Below are positions 58,773 through 64,000 of a DNA stretch of 64,000 bases, piece by piece. The notes under the pieces were generated by a model. It was given only the letters and a program-made list of their open reading frames with translations. It ran no database searches and had not been told where the DNA came from. Source of the DNA: Rallus limicola (Eukaryota; Chordata; Aves; Gruiformes; Rallidae); contig JAKCOZ010000007.1 of the NCBI GenBank assembly GCA_022605955.1, positions 35,504,991 to 35,568,990 of the forward strand. The letters run 5' to 3'. The first letter of the stretch is position 1, and every line of letters starts with the position of its first letter. The translations under genes and the position numbers were made by a program.

Positions 58773-59600
58773 AGACAAGATGTTGTGCTGGGTCTAGCTA
58801 AGGCTGAGGCAGCTCCACCCCTGAGGTCCTACCAGCATCGAGCCTGAGCATGGGGTAGGCACATGCACACAGAGCACATGTATACATAGTATGTAAAAAC
58901 ACGTAACACAGCTGGCCACACAGATAACAGAGACAGGCATACAGACAATGCTAGTAGCCTCATCCTTCTCACTGCTCTGGCTCAACAAGAGAATATACAA
59001 ACATATACACATGTACAAGCTGGATCCCATCAGCAGCTGGGCTCAAACACCCAGACTGCCCAGTAGATCCCAATCTCCCCTGTTGCTGGCATCTGTACAT
59101 TGGAGCCCTCAGGACCACAGTCCCACCCTGGTTGCTGGTACAGACCATTCATTGTACATGCAGGTACAGCCAGCCAGGATTCCCCTGTTCATCAGGAGCC
59201 GACAGCCCTGCCCATCATGCCCCTGTCTCATGCCCCTGGGCAGCAACACCCCTGTCCAAAGGTGCTATGGCGTTGACTCATCTGGGTGGGTTTCATGCCT
59301 GGACATGGGCTGAGGTTCCTCTGGGCCAGCCCTTGGATGCAACTAGACAGAGTGTCACTTCTTCCAAGTTTTTACCTTGGGTCCTCACCTGCCTTTGTGC
59401 CCCTGTGCTCCTCTGGGCTGGTGCAAATGGGCCTTTGGTGTGCTGATGGCTCTTGGGATGGGCCTAGGGGCCTTCGGGGCAGTGTATTATTGGGGCTCCG
59501 CCTCTTGCTGTTATCTATCTGTGCTCCTTTGTGGGCAGGAAGCAGACGTTACACCCACCATAAGTCTGCCATCTCAGCAAGCCACTGCAACCCAGTGCAG
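58773..59600. repeat. GC-rich block, possibly an unclassified repeat
   Basis: An abrupt rise in GC with many CCCCTG and GGGCC phrases and a CA-rich segment (58855-58900), bounded by AT-rich DNA. It starts TGTTGTGCTGGGTC, which is LTR-like, but no terminal match or target duplication was found. Several overlapping frames are open only because stops are rare in GC-rich DNA. Confidence 0.35.
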
Positions 59601-61964
59601 TGCACTATGCTAAACATGCAATTTTCAGACAGAGTATTTTGCCTGTGGCAGAGGGAGTAGAGTGCTTATTGACTGAATGCAACTGAGATAATTTGACACT
59701 TCTGCAGCTATCTTTGAACGTCCTGGAAAGCTCACAGCTTTTAGCTTTTCCACAGCTTCAGCCACCATCAAATCATGCCATTTGTCCCATATCACAGCTC
59801 TTTGCTAATGCTGTTTCTATAGTACTCAACAAAGAAAAAATATTCTGAGATAGCTGAAAATTAATCGAAACATACAAAAAAACTAGGAGGAAAAGGGCTG
59901 GTCATGAGAACCTCAGAGCAGCCCCAATGGCTCAAACAGCAGGTCCATGAAACTCTCCCTGCCTGTGGTCTTGCTGCAGGGAAAATGAAGAGTTGACTTA
60001 GTTCACCTTTGTGAATGTCAACATTTTAAGCTAAGTGCATTCCTTTATGCAGAGCCACTTTGCAATGTTTGAGGTACCCTGCTAATTAAAAAAAAATAAA
60101 TCTCATGAATCCAGACATTTTATTTCAACTTTAAGAGAAGGCTGATCCTGTGCAAAGTTGCCATTTACACAACTGACACATCGTATATGATTTTAATAAC
60201 CTTATCCAGCCAGCTGTATGAAGAAAGATTAATTTCCTTTAAAAGATGAACAAATTCCTTTTTACTGTTATCAGATGGAAATCCCATTCCATCTCATCAG
60301 ACACTTTCTTAGTTTCAGGCTTCATTTCCCCTCTTCTCCCTCCCACTTCATTATTTTAGCTTAACTGCTTCTGCAGTACAGGCAACAAGGGGCATCGCTG
60401 TTTTGCATGGTGAAGTATGATGCACTGACCTGTAGAACTCAGAATTAATTACGAGCTTGCTTGTATATCCACACTGCTTGGATGTCAGCAAGAGCTTACC
60501 TGCAATAATGCTATGTTAGCTACATGTCTATCTATCTACCTACACACACAGATAGATAGTCTTTAGAAAAGATCTAAATCAAGCAAACCTGCACTGCACA
60601 ATGATATTTCTCTGTGAAGAGCCATCACCAGCCTCTGTTGCATCTCTTCTCCTTGCTCTTTGACTATATGGTATTAGAAGGAAATTTGGTTTGTATATAA
60701 CTTGATGTAGACATGGGAATGTACTTCAGAGGAATTTTGTATGATGTCACACCAATATATAAAAACAGTGGAAAAACATACATGGGGAAAAGTAGTGCTC
60801 CTGGTAGAATCTGCAACTCCCCTACCTTCCATCCACAAATCCTGCTCCTTTGAAAAATATTTTAACAGAGAAAGAAAACAAAAGGAAGATGCCAGTACTC
60901 AAATTTGTCAGCTAAGGCAGGATTTAGTTGAGGTCCCTAATAGAGATGGTTGGTCCCCATTAAAGTTCTTCTTAAACTTCATTACAAGAAGATCTGACTG
61001 TTACTGAACAAGAAGGTAGGAACACTAAGAAAAGCAACAAACACATCTATGCTAAATGCTGGCTGACTTAATTTGATTAAGGATTAGTTAGTGAATTAGC
61101 ACTCTGGAGCGTTGGCAGTGACTAAAAGCAGCCAGGACAGATCTAGATGTGGGGTAGTTGCGCTCTAGCAGCATTTTATTTGTAGAGAATAGAAACATTA
61201 ACGCACCAGTCACTGGTCCGAATGGAGAATGAATGGGAACAGGGCGTGGGGTGGCAGAGGAAGTGCTGCATGAATGGCTTGTGTTCACAGTGCCAAGGCT
61301 AGCAGGTCATTGGTCTTCCAGCACAAATCTACATGCAGGATCTTACCCAGATTGAGAGGGAAATAACAGGGACTACACCAGGTAGGACTGTATGGGGAGA
61401 CTGATCAGTGTCAGCTCTAGGGCATGTTAAAACCCAGCACAATGTGGCCAGCCTAGGAAGAAACTCTAAGGCATGGTGAAGGCTTGGTTGCCCACATTCC
61501 TTGTCTTCCATATCCAGAGTTAATGCTGGACATCACCTCCACAGCAGAATCTTGGCTGAAATCTGAACACGCCAGCTGGACACACACAGCTTTAGGGCAT
61601 CCCTAAGAACTCTAACTAGACACATAAAGTCTGAACCTTTGGTTGGGAGTTTACTTGCTACATTGTATGTCTCAAAATGGAAATTAATGTTACTCTGGAA
61701 GCCGTGATGTACTACTGATGTGTGTTGTGAGACACTGAGTGGTTTCTGTGACAGTCTTCGTGTGATCTGCATGGACCAATGGTGGAAGGTCTTGTTTTGA
61801 TGTGCATTGAAGACTTTTGAACAATAGTACTCTTTATACATACTGAAAATCTATAGTTGAGGTTTTGGTACTGCTGTTTCCTGAGACAATGGTACTGGCA
61901 AAATACTGATGATACTGATGGTCATCCTATAATAAATCTTACTGATGAATGAGTAAATTAAGAT
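59601..61964. other. No gene recognised
   Basis: AT-rich DNA with a small GATA/CTAT and CA microsatellite near 60525-60560. No exon or repeat family recognised. Confidence 0.5.
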
Positions 61965-62408
61965 AAACAACAATGATCTGGATGGGGGATTGAGTGCACC
62001 CTCAGTCAATTTGCAGATTACACCAAAATGGGTGGGAGTGTTGCTCTGCTCAAGGGTAGGAAGGCTCTACAAAGGACAGGCTGGATCCATGGGCTGAGCC
62101 CAACTGCATGAGGTTTAACAAGGCTCAATGCCAGGTCCTCCACTTGTGTCACAACAGCCCTGTGCAATACTAGGAGCTTGGGGAGGAGTGGATGGAAAGC
62201 TGCCTGGCAGAAAGGGACCTGGGGGTGTTGGATGACAGCTGGCTGAATGTGAGCCAGTACTGTGACCAGGTGGCCAAGAAGACAAACAGCATCCTGGCTT
62301 GTATGAGGAACTGTGTGGCCAGCAGGACTAGGGAAGTGATTACCTCCCTGTACTAAGCTCTGGTGATGCCACACTTTAAATACTGTTCAGTTTGGCTTCT
62401 CAGTACAA
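61965..62408 (+). repeat. CR1 LINE, internal reverse-transcriptase fragment
   Basis: GGATTGAGTGCACCCTCAGT, TGGGTGGGAGTGTTGCTCTG, GGACCTGGGGGTGTTGGATG and CAGGTGGCCAAGAAGACAAA match the CR1 reverse-transcriptase end in sense orientation. It is truncated on both sides, with stops and small deletions. Confidence 0.9.
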
Positions 62409-63038
62409 TGGGCAAGTATCAAGAAGCAAGTGACTCTTCCCATAAAGAAATGCTTGGCAAGGTTGGATGCTCAGGGCTAATCACTTAATTGACAACCATC
62501 CTTCAGTCTCTGAGGATATCACAATTTTCACTGGACCACAGAGACATGCCACCTTAATCACCTTAATTTTATGAAATGATTGGTATTACCTGCTGCTTTG
62601 TTGTTTTGGTTTTGTTTGTTTGTTTGTTTGTTTGTTTGTTTTTTCACTGCTGGAGACCACCAGGTTGGACAGATGTGAGTTTTGGAGCTCTATTGTCCTT
62701 CGGGCTAAATTCTCCCTACACATTCAGATTGGCAATCTGATTACAAAACTGTCTGTGCTGAACTGCATGTTTTGCAGGGATTGGCCTGTTAGTCTCTCCT
62801 TCCCTCTTACAGTACCTCCAGTGAGATTATGACTGCGATAAACATCCTGCTGCTGAGCGCTCAGATGGTGACTCCAAGACAGTTGTCACCTTGGCATGAC
62901 ATCCCTTCTGTCCCTTTCTGTTGCCCACCCTGAGGTCAGCTCTCAAAACCGGCAGACCATGAAGAATTTACCATTGACATATGTTTGTGAGTCAAGTGCT
63001 CTGTTGATCCACCACAAAGTGTATGCTGAATTTCCATC
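62409..63038. other. No gene recognised
   Basis: Contains the GTTT microsatellite at 62607-62644; otherwise no feature seen. Confidence 0.5.
62607..62644. repeat. Microsatellite (GTTT)n
   Basis: At least seven nearly perfect GTTT units. Confidence 0.95.
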
Positions 63039-63970
63039 TGTCACGTCCCAGCAGTTGGGCAAACTAGAGAGTTTCAGATCTGTCTGCCCAGTCCCAGCAG
63101 GTGGGTACACGTATAGTTAACCTTTTCTACCTGCCCCAGGGGCAAGGTTAACCCTCTCTTAGTTAGTCTCTTTTAACGCACCATAGATTAGCTCCTGTAA
63201 TGCTCTGCTTGGTACTCAGGAGTAACAACAATTACCTAAGAGGTCCAAGCAAAGCACAACTTTACTTAACAGCCAGCAGGATTCTAAAGCTTGCAAACAA
63301 AGCTACACCACACTGTCTATTCAGAGGTAACAATTAGTACAACTTAGCAAGAGTGGAAACACTGTTACTATTATCTGCTGAGAATAAGGCTAGAAGTTGA
63401 GAGAGATTGAGGAAGAGAGAAAAAGAGAAAATAAGAAGTTATCACCACCCAGGGATCCAGAGGAGATCCTCATAAAGTTGTAGTCCTTGGATGGCAGGTG
63501 CATGCCAGATGTCCTGAATCTGCATCTTTGATGCTCCCTGGCCCCACCCTTCTGGGGAGGCCTAGCATAATTTTTTAGACTCAGTGTTGAGTTGTAGAGT
63601 GTTCTGGAAATGAGCTGGTGGGGAATGGGGTCCCAAGTGGTCATCTGACCCTGCCCCTCAACTGGGCTGATGCAGCAATGACCCCGTTCAGTGGCCTCAC
63701 ACGGGACTTTAGCAAGAAAGTGCTCTGCCTCCACAGGGCCCTACTGGGCTGTCCCTGTTCCTTACCAGGAAAGGACAGTATCCTGTTAATCAGGGTGGCT
63801 ACCCTTGCCAGCACAGTGTCCAGATGGTTTATTGGATGAGGACCCCACCTAAGGCCAACACAGCTTTTGTTCACTACTGTTCTCATCAAGGCTTTAAAAA
63901 AAAAACAAAACTTCAGTAAAATATTTACTGATGCATTCCAATCTCCAGACCCCCCACTAAAACCAAAACA
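63039..63970 (-). mobile_element. Solo LTR of an avian endogenous retrovirus, 932 bp
   Basis: On the minus strand it runs from TGTTTTGGTTTTAGTGGG to GCTGGGACGTGACA (TG...CA ends). The flanks are CCATC (63034-63038) and CAATC (63971-63975), a 5-bp duplication with one mismatch. An AATAAA occurs on the minus strand near 63830. The minus strand is open for 119 codons at the right edge, without a recognised retroviral domain. No internal retroviral gene was seen before the window ends. Confidence 0.75.
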
Positions 63971-64000
63971 CAATCTAAGACATATGGCTGCAATGTGCAA

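Noticed and set aside
59132..59660. Frames of 78-124 codons in the GC-rich block
   Set aside because: Three overlapping frames are open at once, as expected from composition alone.
1..64000. CRISPR arrays, bacterial operons, tRNA or rRNA genes
   Set aside because: No regularly spaced direct repeats, no cloverleaf-like A/B box pairs noticed, and the genome context is clearly vertebrate.

Overview
The window looks like bird nuclear DNA. It carries at least a dozen fragments of CR1 LINEs, several solo LTRs of avian endogenous-retrovirus type, short introns, and two vertebrate genes in the order and orientation known from human 8q24 (DNAAF11, then TMEM71, both on the minus strand here). The species cannot be fixed from the sequence. 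No bacterial or phage feature, CRISPR array, tRNA or rRNA was seen.

Layout. 1-8128: gene-free flank with CR1 fragments, one complete LTR (6227-7413) and a perfect 31-bp-arm inverted repeat (5782-5849). 8129-39280, minus strand: the complete coding region of DNAAF11 (LRRC6), a dynein-arm assembly factor. I reconstructed 12 coding exons, all GT-AG and in frame, 1398 nt or 465 codons plus stop, which nearly equals the human protein length. About 39.2-39.5 kb: the CpG-rich DNAAF11 promoter, with a near-consensus RFX X-box 49-62 bp upstream of the ATG. 39.6-48 kb: intergenic, with CR1 pieces and a diverged two-part sequence present twice (40408-41156 and 46839-47213). 48026-52433, minus strand: seven in-frame exons of TMEM71, a two-pass membrane protein of unknown role. 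Its first coding exon and true 3' end were not resolved. 52.4-64 kb: no further gene found, but CR1 copies, a second copy of the 6.2-7.4 kb LTR family in the opposite orientation with a perfect 5-bp target duplication (56567-57278), an unclassified GC-rich block (58773-59600), and a complete 932-bp solo LTR at the right edge (63039-63970).

The two genes are neighbours by conserved synteny; nothing in the sequence suggests that they work together. No new multi-gene system was found. The most notable signals are the X-box in the DNAAF11 promoter, two long hairpin-forming inverted repeats, the paired duplicated segment, a pair of competing splice acceptors at DNAAF11 exon 6, and the inverted LTR pair that brackets both genes.
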